From: Anaerolineales bacterium
Lineage (GTDB): Bacteria; Chloroflexota; Anaerolineae; E26-bin7
NCBI GenBank assembly: GCA_004377365.1
Contig: SOHZ01000202.1
Location: 1-41,954, forward strand
Length of the DNA stretch: 41,954 nucleotides
Reading direction: 5' to 3'
Shown: one piece after another, positions 23,464 through 32,182 of the stretch
How the letters are laid out: the number at the start of each line of letters is the position of its first letter
Numbering within the stretch: position 1 is the stretch's first letter
Program-made: the position numbers and the translations under genes
Notes under the pieces: model-generated
Database searches by the model: none
What the model was told of the DNA's origin: nothing
Seen by the model: the letters and a program-made list of their open reading frames with translations, nothing else

Positions 23464-26071
23464 GTCATCCGGCACGACGCCCCTCCGTCGCCAATATTTG
23501 CAGATCAAGAAGCAATACCCCGATGCTATCCTCCTCTTCCGCCTGGGCGATTTCTATGAGACCTTCGATGAGGACGCTAAGGTGTTGGCTCAGACCTGTG
23601 ACATCGTTCTCACCTCGCGGCCGGTGGGCAAGAGCCAGCGGGTGCCCCTGGCGGGGGTGCCCTACCACGCTGTAGAGGGCTACATCGCCAGGTTGATTAA
23701 CGCTGGCTACAAAGTGGCCATCTGCGAGCAAGTAAGAGACCAGGCGGTGAAAGGACTGATGCCTCGTGAGGTGGTGCGGGTGATCACGCCAGGCACAGTG
23801 GTCGAGCCGACGCTCTTGGACGAGAAGCGCAACAATTATCTGGCTGCTTTGGTGGTGGAAGGCAACAAGGCCGGCATCGCCTACGTGGACATAACCACAG
23901 GTGAGTTCGCCACCACCCAAATCTCCGACGACGATGTCTGGCAGGCAGTGGGACAAGAGTTAGAGCGCTTGCAGCCAGCGGAGGTGCTGGCCGGTGATGA
24001 GGGAACTGGAGCCTCATCCCCTTATCCCTTATCCCTTTACGACGATTGGCGTTTCGAATTGGGCAATGCCCGCCAGGCCCTTCTGGATCACTTTGGGGTA
24101 GCCTCACTGGCTGGCTTTGGCTGTGAGGGATTGCCTCTGGCAGTGCGGGCCGCGGGGGCCATCGTCCAGTACCTACGGGAGACTCAGAAAGCTGCCCTGA
24201 GCCAGTTGACAAGCCTTTCAACGTATTCCACCGGCGCTTTCATGAATCTGGATGCGGCTACCCGTCGTAATCTGGAATTACTCCAGACCATTCGTACTGG
24301 CTCGGTCAAAGGCTCTCTGCTGGGTGTGCTGGATGCCACTGTAACCGCTATGGGAGGGCGGTTGCTTCGTCGGTGGCTCAACCAGCCGTTGCTTGACTGC
24401 CATCAGTTGGAGAGGCGATTGGATGCTGTGGATGCCTTTTACCATGACACACCCGCGCGAACCGAGGTCAGGGCTTTGCTCAAGGAACTGGTTGACCTGG
24501 AGCGTCTGACCAACCGTGTGGTACAGCGCATCGCCGGGCCGCGAGACCTGCTGGGTGTACGTGGGAGCCTGGAAGTGGTGCCCCGGTTGAGAGAAGTGCT
24601 GGAGGGGATGGGGGGCGAGAATCACTTGTCCCATATCCCTTCGGCTCCGCTCAGGACAGGCTCTTATCCCCTCGACCCTTGCCCTGAGGCGGTGGCTCTG
24701 ATCGAGCAGGCCATCGCTGATGATGCCTCGGCTACTCTGGCCAGCGGTGGGGTCATTCGTCATGGGTTCTCGGCTGAGCTGGACAACGTGGTCACAGCGT
24801 CGCGCGATGCCAAGCGTTGGGTGGCCAATCTAGAGGCCACTGAGCGGAAACGCACGGGCATCAAATCCCTCAAGGTGGGTTACAACAAGGTCTTTGGCTA
24901 TTACATTGAAGTCACCAAAGCCAACCTGGACGCCGTGCCTGAGGAATACATCCGCAAGCAGACGCTGGTCAACGCCGAACGCTTCATCACCCCGGAACTC
25001 AAGGAATACGAGTCCCTTATCCTCAATGCTCAGGAGCGTATTTTGGATCTGGAGTCCACCATCTTCCACCAGGTTTGCCAGCAGGTGGAAGCTTTCGCCG
25101 AGCGCCTGCTGGGCGTTGCCCGGGCTTTGGCTCATCTGGATGTCTACGCTGCCCTGGCCGAGGTGGCCCTGCGTCACAACTACGTCCGTCCGGTCTTGGC
25201 CGAGGGAGATGAGATCGAAATTGTGGCTGGCCGTCACCCTGTGGTGGAGTTGACTCAGCGAGATGAGCCCTTTGTGCCCAACGATGTGCGCCTCTCACCC
25301 GACGAGATCATACTGGTTATAACAGGCCCGAATATGAGCGGAAAATCAACTTTCTTACGTCAAATAGCACTCATTGTCCTAATGGCTCAGATTGGCTCTT
25401 TCGTCCCGGTTGACGAGGCCAAGATCGGGCTGGTGGATCGCATCTTTACTCGCATCGGTGCCCAGGACGAGATCAGCGCTGGTCAAAGCACCTTCATGGT
25501 GGAGATGGTGGAGACGGCCAACATCCTCAATCATGCCAGTGCCCGCAGCCTGCTCATTCTCGATGAGATCGGCCGTGGAACCAGCACCTACGACGGCATC
25601 TCCATTGCCTGGTCCGTCGTCGAGTATATCCACAACCATCCCCGATTGCGGGCCAAAACCCTCTTCGCTACCCATTACCACGAACTGACCGAACTGGCTG
25701 AAACCTTGCCCCATGTGCGCAACTACAACGTGGCCGTGACAGAAGAAGGCGACAAGGTCATCTTCCAACACAAGATCGTTCCTGGAAGTGCCGATCGCTC
25801 TTATGGAATCCATGTAGCTCAGTTGGCCGGAATCCCGAAGGCGGTGATCAACCGGGCAACGGAGATCCTGAGCGAGTTGGAAGGTCACTACGACTGGCAG
25901 GAAAAGCGGCGGCGAGTCAGAGATGTGGCTGTGCAACAGTTGCCACTCTTCAGCACAGAACCACATCCGGTAGTGGAGGAGATCAGACGATTGAAGGTTG
26001 ATGAGATGTCGCCGTTGGAGGCGATAAGCAAGTTATACCAGTTGCAGCGGGGAGCAGTCGAAGAACAGTAG
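23456..26071 (+). CDS. mutS: DNA mismatch repair protein MutS
   Basis: The product has 871 residues. The mismatch-binding domain carries the Phe-x-Glu motif in FRLGDFYETFDEDA near residue 28. The clamp contains KVGYNKVFGYYIEVTKAN near 477, and the ATPase has Walker A GPNMSGKST near 623 and DEIGRGTSTYDG near 702. MutS recognises mismatches and recruits MutL. Two low-complexity inserts, SSPYPLSLYD near 187 and SHIPSAPLRTGSYPLDP near 389, lie in surface regions and look repeat-derived. The start codon overlaps the end of the STAND gene, so transcription probably reads through from the STAND promoter. No mutL is present in the window. Confidence 0.97.
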   Translation: MAKSSGTTPLRRQYLQIKKQYPDAILLFRLGDFYETFDEDAKVLAQTCDIVLTSRPVGKSQRVPLAGVPYHAVEGYIARLINAGYKVAICEQVRDQAVKGLMPREVVRVITPGTVVEPTLLDEKRNNYLAALVVEGNKAGIAYVDITTGEFATTQISDDDVWQAVGQELERLQPAEVLAGDEGTGASSPYPLSLYDDWRFELGNARQALLDHFGVASLAGFGCEGLPLAVRAAGAIVQYLRETQKAALSQLTSLSTYSTGAFMNLDAATRRNLELLQTIRTGSVKGSLLGVLDATVTAMGGRLLRRWLNQPLLDCHQLERRLDAVDAFYHDTPARTEVRALLKELVDLERLTNRVVQRIAGPRDLLGVRGSLEVVPRLREVLEGMGGENHLSHIPSAPLRTGSYPLDPCPEAVALIEQAIADDASATLASGGVIRHGFSAELDNVVTASRDAKRWVANLEATERKRTGIKSLKVGYNKVFGYYIEVTKANLDAVPEEYIRKQTLVNAERFITPELKEYESLILNAQERILDLESTIFHQVCQQVEAFAERLLGVARALAHLDVYAALAEVALRHNYVRPVLAEGDEIEIVAGRHPVVELTQRDEPFVPNDVRLSPDEIILVITGPNMSGKSTFLRQIALIVLMAQIGSFVPVDEAKIGLVDRIFTRIGAQDEISAGQSTFMVEMVETANILNHASARSLLILDEIGRGTSTYDGISIAWSVVEYIHNHPRLRAKTLFATHYHELTELAETLPHVRNYNVAVTEEGDKVIFQHKIVPGSADRSYGIHVAQLAGIPKAVINRATEILSELEGHYDWQEKRRRVRDVAVQQLPLFSTEPHPVVEEIRRLKVDEMSPLEAISKLYQLQRGAVEEQ
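24626..24672. repeat. REP-like repeat embedded in mutS
   Basis: CCTTCGGCTCCGCTCAGGAC at 24638-24657 followed by AGGCTC is the core of a dispersed repeat seen in intergenic regions of many Chloroflexota. It sits in frame and is translated as PSAPLRTGS. The mutS frame is preserved on both sides. Confidence 0.6.
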
Positions 26072-26076
26072 GATGC

Positions 26077-26150
26077 GGCTAAAACAGCTTGGAGTCGAGG
26101 CTTTAGCTGGCTTTTTCCGCCTGAAGGCTCAACTCCAAGTCATTTTAGCC
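26077..26150 (+). terminator. Long inverted repeat downstream of mutS, possible terminator
   Basis: GGCTAAAA at 26077-26084 pairs with TTTTAGCC at 26143-26150, and CTTGGAGT at 26088-26095 pairs with ACTCCAAG inside it. The hairpin follows the mutS stop by five bases and lies before the response-regulator gene. No U-run follows the stem, so termination is uncertain. Confidence 0.5.
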
Positions 26151-26194
26151 AGACTCAAAACAGTAACGATGCCTGATAGAGAGGAGGACCACTG

Positions 26195-26560
26195 ATGACA
26201 AAGGTTCTGTATGTCGAAGACCATGAAGCCCAACGCGATATTATGGTGCAGATGCTGGAGCTGTATGGATATGAAGTTGATGTGGCCAGCAGCGGAGAGG
26301 AGGGGGTGAAGAAAGCACAAGAGGGGCACCCCGATATCGTATTGATGGATATACGTATGCCCGGGCGGATAGATGGCCTCGTAGCCATTCGCCAATTGCG
26401 TAGTGGCTCTGACACGGCGGATATTCCCATCATCGTCGTCTCGGCCTGGGGCAGTGCCAAACACAAAGAGCGGGCTATGGGCGCCGGTGCTGATGCCCAT
26501 TTCACCAAGCCTGTGACTATGGACGAGCTGATTGCGGCTATCAATCGCCACTTGAAGTAG
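26195..26560 (+). CDS. Single-domain response regulator
   Basis: The 121-residue protein is a CheY-like receiver domain only. The acidic pocket is E8-D9, the phosphoacceptor is D52 in VLMDIRMPG, the switch Ser is in IIVVSAWGS near residue 82, and the conserved Lys is in HFTKP near 104. There is no output domain and no kinase gene nearby, so it must work with a partner encoded elsewhere, as a phosphorelay carrier or by protein contact. GAGAGGAGG lies just upstream of the ATG. There is an apparent insertion in the MPGRIDG loop compared with the usual MPxMDG. Confidence 0.93.
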   Translation: MTKVLYVEDHEAQRDIMVQMLELYGYEVDVASSGEEGVKKAQEGHPDIVLMDIRMPGRIDGLVAIRQLRSGSDTADIPIIVVSAWGSAKHKERAMGAGADAHFTKPVTMDELIAAINRHLK

Positions 26561-26746
26561 GCGTCCTCCTGTTGGTGAGCTTGATTCAAGGTCGTCGCAA
26601 TTCCGCTCATCTGGCATGGGGAAGGCCATGAATACCATCTTGTCACGTCAGGTCCTGGCCGTCGGTAGTAGGCCAGCGGGCCTTCAGGCATCCATCGAGG
26701 CCAGCAAAACTTGTGGGGTGGCCTTGATGTCTAAGGAAAGAAAGTA

Positions 26747-27709
26747 TTGAAAACGAAGCGAAATACGCCCCTGAATTGGGCTAGAGAGAGGGGTTTGGAG
26801 CGCAAGGACAAACCAGGTAACGTCTGGCCAGGGTCCTTGATCAGCCTTCGGATGGAGATGGGTTCTTCCTCCGCCTGGCCAAGTTCGGCCTGGGCTGCTT
26901 TGTGTGGGGCGGTTGCCTCGGGACAAATGGGGTGGGAGGCGCAATCTCTTCTTCTCTTATTGTTGGTGCTTTTCCTGGTTGATCCGGTCTTGGGTGGCGT
27001 CCGGGCGTTGGTCTTGGGCACTGATTGGTTTGCTCCTTTCGCTGGAGGTCATCTGTCGAGAGGAGAGATTCCTTCAAAGTCATTGCCCTACACCTCTCCA
27101 GGTTCTCCTGGTTACCGCGCTTCTCGCTGTCTGGCGGGGCTCCTGGCCTGGTGGCGAGAGGATTTCAGACCCCATGTAGGCACAGAGTTCTCAAGTTTGA
27201 TCCTCACTCTGGCTTTGGCTATAATGTTGGCCTCTTTCCTGGGGCGGCTGGTCACCCTTTTGACCCTGGTGGCGTTAGCTTTGATGGCTGTGGTCCTCTT
27301 CTCCCACTGGCGTGGGACGATCAGTTTTTCATTGAAGGCAATCTTGGAATTGGGGCTCCCTTGGCTGATGGGTCATTTAGCTTTCGGCTCTCTCAACTGG
27401 GAGCCGGTCGCCTTTGCTCTTGTCTACACCGTGGCCTACTACGCCCGCTTTGTCTTGTTGAATGGCAGGCGGAGGGCCGCAACGTGCCTGCTAAACGGCT
27501 CGCAGATTGTGGCTGTAGCTTTGCTGATTATTGTGAAAGAGCCCATCCTGGCGGGCATCGCTAGCTTGCTGCTGTTACCTCAGTTGCTCTTGCAGCCTTT
27601 CCTCTGGCGAGGCGAAGCGGAGTGGTGGTACGTGCAGCGCAGCCAGCCCTGGTTGATGGCTGGGATGTTGACCGCAGGTCTGGCGATGGGGATTGCGAAT
27701 TTTGGTTGA
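26747..27709 (+). CDS. Polytopic membrane protein of unknown function
   Basis: The 320-residue frame starts at TTG 26747 after AAGGAAAG. A polar N-terminus of about 40 residues is followed by hydrophobic segments near 50-80, 146-165, 170-188, 199-215, 221-240, 253-282 and 300-318, giving six or seven membrane spans. Loops are rich in Trp and Arg. No transporter or enzyme motif was recognised, and the family is unknown to me. It lies 186 bp after the response regulator and immediately before an FAH-family gene, but no functional link is evident. The start is uncertain. Confidence 0.65.
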   Translation: MKTKRNTPLNWARERGLERKDKPGNVWPGSLISLRMEMGSSSAWPSSAWAALCGAVASGQMGWEAQSLLLLLLVLFLVDPVLGGVRALVLGTDWFAPFAGGHLSRGEIPSKSLPYTSPGSPGYRASRCLAGLLAWWREDFRPHVGTEFSSLILTLALAIMLASFLGRLVTLLTLVALALMAVVLFSHWRGTISFSLKAILELGLPWLMGHLAFGSLNWEPVAFALVYTVAYYARFVLLNGRRRAATCLLNGSQIVAVALLIIVKEPILAGIASLLLLPQLLLQPFLWRGEAEWWYVQRSQPWLMAGMLTAGLAMGIANFG

Positions 27710-27793
27710 TCATCAATGACGTCAGACTGCTATAAGGTGCGGGGTGGGGGCGATAGCTTCTGCACCCTCAGAAGAGGCGGAGGTCATATAATC

Positions 27794-28552
27794 TTGAAAA
27801 TCGTCAGATTTATGCGAGGTGAAGCATCTGGCTACGGGTTAGTCGAGGGGAACCTGGTCTATACATTGGAGGGTGACCCGTACGGTGACTTTGGGCAAGG
27901 AATGAGAGTAGGGAGGTTGGGACGGGTGAAGCTGGGCCCCCCTTGCCAGCCGACTAAGATCGTGGCCCTAGGGCTCAACTACGCCGATCATGCCGCCGAA
28001 GCTGGCTTACCTCTTCCCGAAGAGCCGGTCATTTTCCTAAAGCCGCTTACGGCGTTGATCGGCAACCTGGACCAGATCATCTACCCGGCCATGTCACAGC
28101 GCGTTGACTACGAGGCTGAGCTGGCAGTGGTCATCGGGAGGCGGGCCAAGAACGTCCCATCTCATGAGGCCCGTCGCTACGTTTTGGGCTACACCTGCAG
28201 TAACGACGTCACGGCCCGAGACTTGCAGCAGAAAGACAGTCAGTGGACGCGCAGCAAAAGCTTTGATACCTTTTGCCCCCTGGGCCCCTGGATTGTCACC
28301 GACTTGAACCCGTCCAGGCTGGCCGTCACTTGCCGCGTCAACGGTCAGGTACGGCAGGCTGGAAACACAAAGGATATGGTTTTCAGGATCTGGGATCTGA
28401 TCAGCTTCATCTCTCAGGTGATGACCCTGGAGCCAGGGGACGTGATCATGACCGGCACGCCGGCTGGCGTAGGGCCGCTCTCGCCAGGCGATGTGGTGGA
28501 AGTGGAAATTGAAGGCATTGGGACCCTGCAAAATGAGGTCGTCTCTGAATAG
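27794..28552 (+). CDS. Fumarylacetoacetate hydrolase family protein
   Basis: The product has 252 residues from a TTG that follows GGAGGT at 27779-27784. A longer frame to 27716 lacks this site, while the sequence from the TTG (LKIVRFMRGE) fits the family's usual N-terminus. The metal site is visible in DYEAELAVVIG near residue 104 and CSNDVTARDLQ near 136, with KSFDTFCPLGPWIV near 154 and MTGTPAGVGPL near 218. Such proteins are usually 2-hydroxyhepta-2,4-diene-1,7-dioate isomerases, oxaloacetate decarboxylases or acylpyruvases. The exact substrate is not determinable. It is the last + strand gene before the change of strand. Confidence 0.9.
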   Translation: MKIVRFMRGEASGYGLVEGNLVYTLEGDPYGDFGQGMRVGRLGRVKLGPPCQPTKIVALGLNYADHAAEAGLPLPEEPVIFLKPLTALIGNLDQIIYPAMSQRVDYEAELAVVIGRRAKNVPSHEARRYVLGYTCSNDVTARDLQQKDSQWTRSKSFDTFCPLGPWIVTDLNPSRLAVTCRVNGQVRQAGNTKDMVFRIWDLISFISQVMTLEPGDVIMTGTPAGVGPLSPGDVVEVEIEGIGTLQNEVVSE

Positions 28553-28789
28553 GTGGGGGAATCGTCTGGCTCTCCCTCAATGCGGTAGAAAGTAGAAAAT
28601 AGCTCAGGGGGGGGCGAGCCCAGCGCTTCCCAACCACTGCCTCTACGCCGTGCGCAAGCCGCAGGATTTGTGCGTACAGCAGGTTTATAAAAGAAACGAA
28701 ACGAGCGGTCCACTAATTGACTGCTCGTTGTGTTGTGAATCAATCCACCCGAGGCCATTCACGGTGGTGATGTGGGCACAGGGTGGGCA
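28553..28789. other. Intergenic region between convergent transcription units
   Basis: This 237-base interval separates the FAH gene from the right-hand block. Apart from the terminator hairpin at 28700-28729 I see no gene or RNA. It marks the border between mostly housekeeping genes and the carbon-catabolism block. Confidence 0.5.
28700..28729 (-). terminator. Terminator of the minus-strand catabolic operon
   Basis: AACGAGCGGTC (28700-28710) pairs with GACTGCTCGTT (28719-28729) with one G-U pair and an 8-base loop. Read on the minus strand it is followed by TTCGTTTCTTTTAT. It lies 60 bases after the stop of the xylulokinase-like gene. Confidence 0.7.
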
Positions 28790-30313
28790 CTATGGCATGT
28801 GCGCCAGCTTGTCGAACGGTTCCTGCATCCGGTCATGGACCTCCTTGAAGAGCTCATACAGGTAGTCGTAGCGCGCAGCCCTGGATGGGTTCGGCTGAAA
28901 CGCTTTGTCCACCCGGAGGCACTGCTCGGTCCCAGCGCGCGCGTCGGCGTAGATGCCCACCCCCACACCAGCCAATATGGCCGAGCCCAGGATGCCGCCT
29001 TCGGAAGCCTCGAAGGTGTAGACTGGCTTCTTGTAGATATCGGCCTTGATCTGCGACCACAGATCGCTCCGGGCTCCGCCGCCGATGGTATATACTTCAC
29101 TTACTGTGTTGCCTGCGTCCTCGACGATCTCGAGCGTACGGCGCAGTTCGAAAGTGACTCCCTCCATAATAGCGCGTACCATGGCCCCTGTGCCAGTTCG
29201 TGGCGTAAGCCCGAAAAACACACCGCGTGCGAAGGGCGTGCCTAGTGACCGCTCGCCCATTAGGTAGGGGAAGAACAGCAGCCCTTCGCTGCCCGGCTCG
29301 CTTGCAGCTGCCTTGGGGTTCAGGATGTCGTATACATCCTTGCCGCTCCGTTTAGCTTCCGCTGTCTCTGCCTGACACAACTCGTCTTTGAACCACTTCA
29401 GCGCACCACCGCCCGAGTCGCTAATACCGAACGGTATCCAGCCTGGCAGCGCGTGGTGCAGGTTCATCAGGCGTGGGTCCAAAACCGGCTCCTCAACGTA
29501 TATCGCCATGATGGACGCTGTGCCTGTGATGTCCGATGCCCGCCCAGGTTCGGTCAAACCCGACGAGATCAACATACACAACATGTCGCCAGCGCCCACT
29601 GCGACTGGCGTCCCCCCGACCAGGCCGGTGAGGTCGGCGGCTTCAGCCGTGATTTTAGCTACTACATCTGAGGAGGCGCGCACGTCGGGCAGCTTGTCAA
29701 TGTCCAACTCAAGGTACCCGGCCAGTTCCGGCGACCAGGTCTTGGTCTTGGCGTCCATCAAGAACGAGCCGGAGGCCTCGGACCAGTCCGTGGCGATCTT
29801 GCCCGTCAGACGGTAGTTGATGTAGTCCTTGGACAAGACAAACTTCCAGGTCTTCTCGTACAGATCCGGCTCGTGGACCTTCAGCCACTTGATGTTGAAG
29901 CCCAGCCAGTTGGGGACCGGCGGACTGCCAGCGAACTGCATCGCCGCCTCGACATGCGGCCCGGCCTTGAATTCGTCCACCAAGTCGGCGCTGCGTTTGT
30001 CGCACCACAGTTGCACGCCGTGACTCAATAGCTCGCCATCTTTGCCGAGCGGTACCGTAGCGTGCATCTGCCCGCATACTCCCACCGCTAGCACCTCATC
30101 GGGTGTGGCCTCAGCCTGTTCCATGGTCTTGTGAATATTATCCAGCGTGTTGTGCCACCACATATCTGGATCTTGCTCTGCCCAGCCTGGCCTCGGAGTC
30201 ATCATCTTCTGAGGGGTGCTGGTGCTGGCCACCACCTGGCCCTTGAGATCTAAAAGCGCGACACGCGTACTCTGCGTGCCAACATCAATCCCCATCAGCA
30301 TTTGACGCTTCAA
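28790..30313 (-). CDS. xylB: FGGY-family sugar kinase, xylulokinase-like
   Basis: The 507-residue protein has the two-domain actin-like fold. The N-terminal phosphate loop is MGIDVGTQSTRVALLD, followed by GWAEQDPDMWW near 43. A substrate-side motif GVCGQMHATV lies near 79 and SGGGALKWF near 302. The C-terminal ATP site has IGGGARSDLWSQIKAD near 407 and ASEGGILGSAILA near 431. GQMHA-type motifs are typical of xylulokinases, but related kinases act on ribulose, erythritol or other polyols, so the substrate is tentative. It is the last gene of the minus-strand run that begins with the diol dehydratase. Confidence 0.82.
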   Translation of the reverse strand: MKRQMLMGIDVGTQSTRVALLDLKGQVVASTSTPQKMMTPRPGWAEQDPDMWWHNTLDNIHKTMEQAEATPDEVLAVGVCGQMHATVPLGKDGELLSHGVQLWCDKRSADLVDEFKAGPHVEAAMQFAGSPPVPNWLGFNIKWLKVHEPDLYEKTWKFVLSKDYINYRLTGKIATDWSEASGSFLMDAKTKTWSPELAGYLELDIDKLPDVRASSDVVAKITAEAADLTGLVGGTPVAVGAGDMLCMLISSGLTEPGRASDITGTASIMAIYVEEPVLDPRLMNLHHALPGWIPFGISDSGGGALKWFKDELCQAETAEAKRSGKDVYDILNPKAAASEPGSEGLLFFPYLMGERSLGTPFARGVFFGLTPRTGTGAMVRAIMEGVTFELRRTLEIVEDAGNTVSEVYTIGGGARSDLWSQIKADIYKKPVYTFEASEGGILGSAILAGVGVGIYADARAGTEQCLRVDKAFQPNPSRAARYDYLYELFKEVHDRMQEPFDKLAHMP

Positions 30314-30417
30314 GTTGGACCTCCTCTCATTGGCTGTATCTGTGTTCGTTCAGCTTCCTCCGGCAAAGCGCCGTCACCTCGTCAGTGAGCTGCGGTCGGA
30401 TAGCGCTTGAGTACCAG

Positions 30418-30807
30418 TCACTCGACCTTGATCGTGATCCAAAAGCACTCCAACGGGAAGTCGGTCGTGTTGCGTGTGGTGTGGAATGGCCCCGGCTTGA
30501 GATAAAACGTGTCACCTGCCGTGACCTGGTATTCTTCGCCGTCTACGCCCATCACGCCAGAGCCCTTGGTAAAATAGTAAACTTCCTCACGGTCGGCGTG
30601 CTCGTGGCCGCGCGTGGTACAACCCGGATATACGATGGTGTACCCCACCTGTAGCCGTCCTGACGCGGTCTGCTCAGGCGCTAGCATCAGGAAGACGTCT
30701 CGCCGGATCTCATCGCCTTTCTCACGCAGCAAGGCGGCGAAGGCGCTGCCGCTCTTTTCTACCTTCATATCTGCTGCGCGATGCAAATGAACCTTGGATT
30801 CGCTCAA
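30418..30807 (-). CDS. Cupin-domain protein
   Basis: The product has 129 residues from a TTG preceded by AAAGGAG; the longer frame to 30879 overlaps the upstream SDR gene and lacks a start signal. The cupin barrel has metal-binding residues in TRGHEHADREEVYYFTKG near residue 66 (two His and a Glu), and a later His in GDTFYLKPGPFHTTRN near 102. It may be an isomerase or epimerase for a sugar, as in cupin phosphoglucose isomerase or pyranose/furanose mutarotases. The motif alone does not settle this. It lies between the SDR and the kinase, in line with a role in sugar processing. Confidence 0.8.
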   Translation of the reverse strand: MSESKVHLHRAADMKVEKSGSAFAALLREKGDEIRRDVFLMLAPEQTASGRLQVGYTIVYPGCTTRGHEHADREEVYYFTKGSGVMGVDGEEYQVTAGDTFYLKPGPFHTTRNTTDFPLECFWITIKVE

Positions 30808-30850
30808 CTTGTCTGCTCCTTTCCGTCCAGACGTTTCTAAGGGTTTGATT

Positions 30851-31642
30851 TCAAAGGGCCGCCTTGGTAGCGCCGCCATCGAACATCAGGGCATGGCCGT
30901 GGATAAAGGAGGCGGCCGGTGAGGCCAGCCAAACGATCGCCCGACCGTACTCTTCGACGTTCCCCATGCGGCCTAGAGGGATCTCGGTGGTGATCTTGGC
31001 GGCTTCTTCTTCGATGGTAGTCCGATTACGAGCCGCCCGGTCGGCCATCAGTTGCTGGACGCGCTCTGTCCAGGTCCACGCTGGATTGATGGTGTTCACC
31101 CGGATCCCCTTGGGGCCTAATTCGTTGGCCAGGGATTTCATCAGGCCGATGACTGCCATACGCAGAGAATTCGAAAGGATCAGGTTGGCAACCGGCTCCT
31201 TGATGGAGACCGATTGGGTGGCAATGATACTGCCGGAGCCCCGTTCCAGCATGTGGGGCACGACCGCATAACACAGGCGGATAGCGCTCATCAGCGTCAG
31301 GTTGACGGCCGCTTGCCAGTCCTCCGGCTTGAGGTCGAGGAAATTCCCCGGAGGCGGGCCGCCAGCGTTTATGACCAAGATATCTATCTGCCCAAACCTG
31401 TTGAGGGTCATCCCCACCAGCGATTCAATGTCCGCTGGTTTGGTCAAATCGGCTCGCGCGGCCAAGACCTGTGCCCCCGTCTGGTTGCGGATTTCTTCAG
31501 CCGTTGTCTCCAGTTGCTGCTCGCTCCGGGCACAGATCGCCACCCGAGCTCCTTGGCGGGCGAATTCCATTGCAGCCGCTTTTCCCAGGCCTTTAGACGC
31601 TGCTGTGGCGAGCACTACTTTGTCTGTTAGTCCGAGGTCCAT
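30851..31642 (-). CDS. SDR-family oxidoreductase of the Tyr-less SNxxR subgroup
   Basis: The 263-residue protein has the Rossmann loop ATAASKGLGKAAA in place of TGxxxGIG, NAGGPPPG near 92 and a C-terminal FDGGATKAAL. The catalytic Ser is retained in TQSVSIKEP near 143, but where YxxxK is expected the sequence reads LILSNSLRMAVIGLMKSLA, so Tyr and Lys are missing. A recognisable SDR subfamily shares this LSNxxR pattern; many members are annotated as 3-oxoacyl reductases without proof. AAGGAGG sets the ATG. It lies 149 bp downstream of the dehydratase small subunit gene and may oxidise or reduce a sugar-derived ketone or aldehyde, or bind a cofactor without classical catalysis. Confidence 0.85.
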   Translation of the reverse strand: MDLGLTDKVVLATAASKGLGKAAAMEFARQGARVAICARSEQQLETTAEEIRNQTGAQVLAARADLTKPADIESLVGMTLNRFGQIDILVINAGGPPPGNFLDLKPEDWQAAVNLTLMSAIRLCYAVVPHMLERGSGSIIATQSVSIKEPVANLILSNSLRMAVIGLMKSLANELGPKGIRVNTINPAWTWTERVQQLMADRAARNRTTIEEEAAKITTEIPLGRMGNVEEYGRAIVWLASPAASFIHGHALMFDGGATKAAL

Positions 31643-31791
31643 GTTGCCTCCTTCTCGTGTGTCAGATCCTCTGCGTAGAGGGCAGCCTGCTCGCCCTTCG
31701 TCTCAAATCACCTGACCTGGATGGGAAGCGCAGCGAAGTACCCTGGCAAGGGCCGACCATCGCCGCGCTGATTCCGTACGTCATGGAAGCG

Positions 31792-32169
31792 TTACGGGTT
31801 CCTGATGATGCCGCGTTCCTGGTAGACCTTGGCAGCCTCGCGCACAAAGGCGGCTGTCAGTGGTGCATCGAGATCGTTTTCGAGGCGATTGGCCAGGGTT
31901 ATCAACTCGTTGTAGGTGCTGCGGCTGGGCCGCAACGTGTTGTAGATGTCGAGCACTTCCTGGTTGGAGATGCCTGTCAATTCGGCAGCACGGCGCAGAT
32001 TCTCGGCAAGCTGCCAATAGCCTGCGGCCCCGGCTGCGTCGGCTTGGCGGCGCAACGTCTCACCGCTGATGCAAAAGTCCTCGGCGGTCAATTCACCGGC
32101 ACGAAGGGCCTCGATGTTGAGCTCATCCAAGGTGCGCCCGCTTGCGGTGCGTACGCTGTTGCTCGACAT
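31792..32169 (-). CDS. pduE: Diol/glycerol dehydratase small subunit
   Basis: The product has 125 residues from an ATG preceded by GGAGAAG. The conserved GRTLDELNIEALRAGELTAE stretch near 11-30, ISGETLRRQADAA near 34 and a TYNELITLANRLE segment near 88 are the family signature. It is shorter than PduE (about 173) and close to DhaB3 (about 140), lacking the N-terminal extension that targets PduE to microcompartments. The subunit caps the alpha-beta core of the B12-dependent dehydratase. It starts 13 bp after the fused large-medium gene, which implies co-translation. Confidence 0.92.
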   Translation of the reverse strand: MSSNSVRTASGRTLDELNIEALRAGELTAEDFCISGETLRRQADAAGAAGYWQLAENLRRAAELTGISNQEVLDIYNTLRPSRSTYNELITLANRLENDLDAPLTAAFVREAAKVYQERGIIRNP

Positions 32170-32182
32170 GGAGCTTCTCCTC

